Below, in pieces: positions 63,601-64,000 of a stretch of 64,000 bases of DNA. The notes under the pieces were generated by a model. It was not told the DNA's origin, made no database searches, and saw nothing but the letters and a program-made list of their open reading frames with translations. Numbering within the stretch: position 1 is the first letter of the stretch; the number at the start of each line of letters is the position of its first letter. The stretch spans positions 1 through 64,000 of the forward strand of contig JAIPEL010000009.1 in assembly GCA_021737185.1 (NCBI GenBank), written 5' to 3'. The DNA comes from Desulfobacterales bacterium. Its GTDB lineage: Bacteria; Desulfobacterota; Desulfobacteria; Desulfobacterales; CAFBRK01. Made by a program: the position numbers and the translations under genes.

Positions 63601-63931
63601 CGCCCGCAGGTTCCGGGCCATCTCCCTGACCACCATTTCCACCGTCGGCGGTCTTGCGCCCCTGATCCTGGAAACCGATCTGCAGGCCAAATTCCTGATC
63701 CCCATGGCGCTTTCCATCGCCTCGGGCGTGGCCTTTGCCACGATGCTGACCCTGGTGCTGATCCCGAGCCTGCTGGTGATCGTCAACGACCTGCGACTGC
63801 TTTTTTTTCGTCTGCGGCGGGGAAGCTGGCCCAAGCGGGTGGCCGTGGAACCGGCCAGAAGCCGGTATGTGGAGCACGCAAAGGATGTGAGCCCCGGAGA
63901 GGACCCGATGGCCGAGACCGGCGTCGGGTAA
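60695..63931 (+). CDS. RND family efflux permease
   Basis: A 1078-residue AcrB-like proton antiporter with 12 helices and two large periplasmic loops. The inner helix bearing the proton-relay aspartates is visible as GIVVDDAIVVGEAIYTHRK, and its partner half as GVVVNDAIVLIERVNENIA. Full length and complete. It overlaps the adaptor gene by 4 bases (ATGA). The porter type (drug or solvent) cannot be told from the sequence alone. Confidence 0.95.
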   Translation: MKQVLTSFAKNTVFANIVLLLIFVAGYIATVSMIRENFPEFSLDMIIISVLYPGADPEEVEEGISQKIEEALEGVEGIKQVTTQSSENAASATIEVRENYDVDKVIDDVRTQVNAISTFPLDAEKPVITELTIKDPVVLLYLSGDMSERRIKEWSERIKDELQLLPEISQVEIFGARNYEIAVEVSEEALRKYGLSLSEVTTAVRRSSLNLAGGTIRSQGEEIRIRTVGRKYTGKELADVVALAGAGGQIVTLDKIAKISDGFEEDPIDALINGEPSVMIIVYKTKEEDALAIEAAVQDFLKEKQAQMPPGTSIRVLYDNTEMLQARIDLLVKNGLIGMMIVFLALWAFLNARLSFWGGMGIPVSIAGALAILWALGGTINMISLFSLIMVLGIVVDDAIVVGEAIYTHRKAGEPPLKAAVDGVSEVGMPVVAAVLTTIVAFIPLLYVGGIMGKFIRILPIVVIACLAVSLVECLLLLPAHLSRLPDPNVENGRLNPLTRRFEAVHRVTSRGMEWFISHIYKPFLSRALYWRYISLCTAVSVLLLTIGLMKGGILKFEVFPEIDGFVITSTIEFPDGTPPEVTKQAVRQLDDALLRLAGRTPTRTGEPMIEERLALVGQTLEDIPRTGPHLGSVQAILLESDRRGVHSKDLMVEWEKEIGQIPGVKSLTFTGLNAGPPGAPIEVWLQGYDMDTILAAAEELMARLRKFDGVTQIRSDYAPGKNELRLELKPEARTLGLTVDDLARQVYAGYYGDEALRLQRGRDDVRVKVRYTADERSRLADLERVRIRTPEGREVPLDTVARMWFSPGYSTITRTDGMRRVAVSAGVDTNKANAGEIFAELSANFFPKLERKHHGLRVALQGEQKKMRESFSSLYVGFPMSVLGIFIIIATMFRSYVQPFVILVTIPFGMVGAVVGHLLFGYNLSIMSIFGMVALTGVVVNDAIVLIERVNENIAEGMPFFEAILSGGARRFRAISLTTISTVGGLAPLILETDLQAKFLIPMALSIASGVAFATMLTLVLIPSLLVIVNDLRLLFFRLRRGSWPKRVAVEPARSRYVEHAKDVSPGEDPMAETGVG

Positions 63932-64000
63932 ATAAAATTTGAAATCCAAATTTGATCAAATCGTAAGAAGTGCCCGAAGCGTCATTCCGGGCCCTGGATC
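63932..64000. other. window end, no gene
   Basis: The last 69 bases are AT-rich with a small inverted motif (aatttgaaatccaaatt) followed by a fragment of the gtcattccgg repeat. Any outer-membrane channel gene for the RND pump would lie beyond the window. Confidence 0.5.

Noticed and set aside
61742-63949. 735-residue minus-strand ORF
   Set aside because: Antisense to the RND permease; His/Gln/Gly-rich with no domain.

Overview
This window looks like chromosomal DNA of a GC-rich anaerobic Desulfobacterota (sulfate-reducer-type deltaproteobacterium). The main evidence is a complete quinone reductase complex operon (qrcABCD), a candidate selenocysteine-containing DsrE-family protein with a bacterial-type SECIS hairpin, CooT, system II cytochrome c maturation, an orphan ETF:quinone oxidoreductase, and dense intergenic palindromic repeats of the kind seen in such genomes. 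I see no phage, plasmid, CRISPR or insertion-sequence genes. The label is inference; no rRNA or dsr marker is present.

Layout. 0-10 kb is mostly housekeeping: an M48/TPR periplasmic protease, parAB, a NYN-domain nuclease-like protein, DUF3842 overlapping cooT, an IspH-UbiA fusion, a CoA-disulfide-reductase-like flavoprotein with a rhodanese tail, plsY and a small Smr protein. 9.8-20.8 kb is a nitrate respiration block: Sec-DsrE, narG, narH, narJ, narI, narK, then an FmdE-like protein, a hemerythrin-like protein and a MetE/UroD-like protein. A palindromic CRP/FNR-type site overlaps the stop codon of the DsrE gene and is well placed to drive narG. 20.9-31.6 kb holds a C69 peptidase, tRNA-Ala(GGC) with a terminator, a PpiD-like foldase flanked by two small zinc-ribbon proteins, AMMECR1, a phosphate transporter with its DUF47 partner, a UvrD/Rep-type helicase and a histone-H1-like protein with a winged-helix end.

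31.9-39.7 kb has an M16 lipoprotein protease and a four-gene Gld-like ABC operon (ATPase, permease, GldG, DUF4340). 40.1-48.7 kb is a respiratory block: ResB and CcsA (heme attachment to c-type cytochromes), then qrcABCD and a 54-residue membrane protein missing from the ORF track, closed by a strong terminator. 48.8-64 kb has murA, comEC, a TIGR02757 protein, a QTMAN/DUF3524-type glycosyltransferase, glutamate dehydrogenase, ETF:quinone oxidoreductase, and a MarR-RND efflux operon that runs to the window edge.

How the parts fit. CcsA/ResB would mature the multiheme QrcA. Qrc would pass periplasmic electrons from hydrogenases or formate dehydrogenases into menaquinone; ETF:quinone oxidoreductase would add electrons from acyl-CoA oxidation; and NarGHI would draw on the same quinone pool for nitrate. 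A nitrate reductase with a candidate selenoprotein at its head and three accessory genes at its tail is the least ordinary part of the window. Most other long ORFs in the track are antisense or out-of-frame shadows caused by high GC content.
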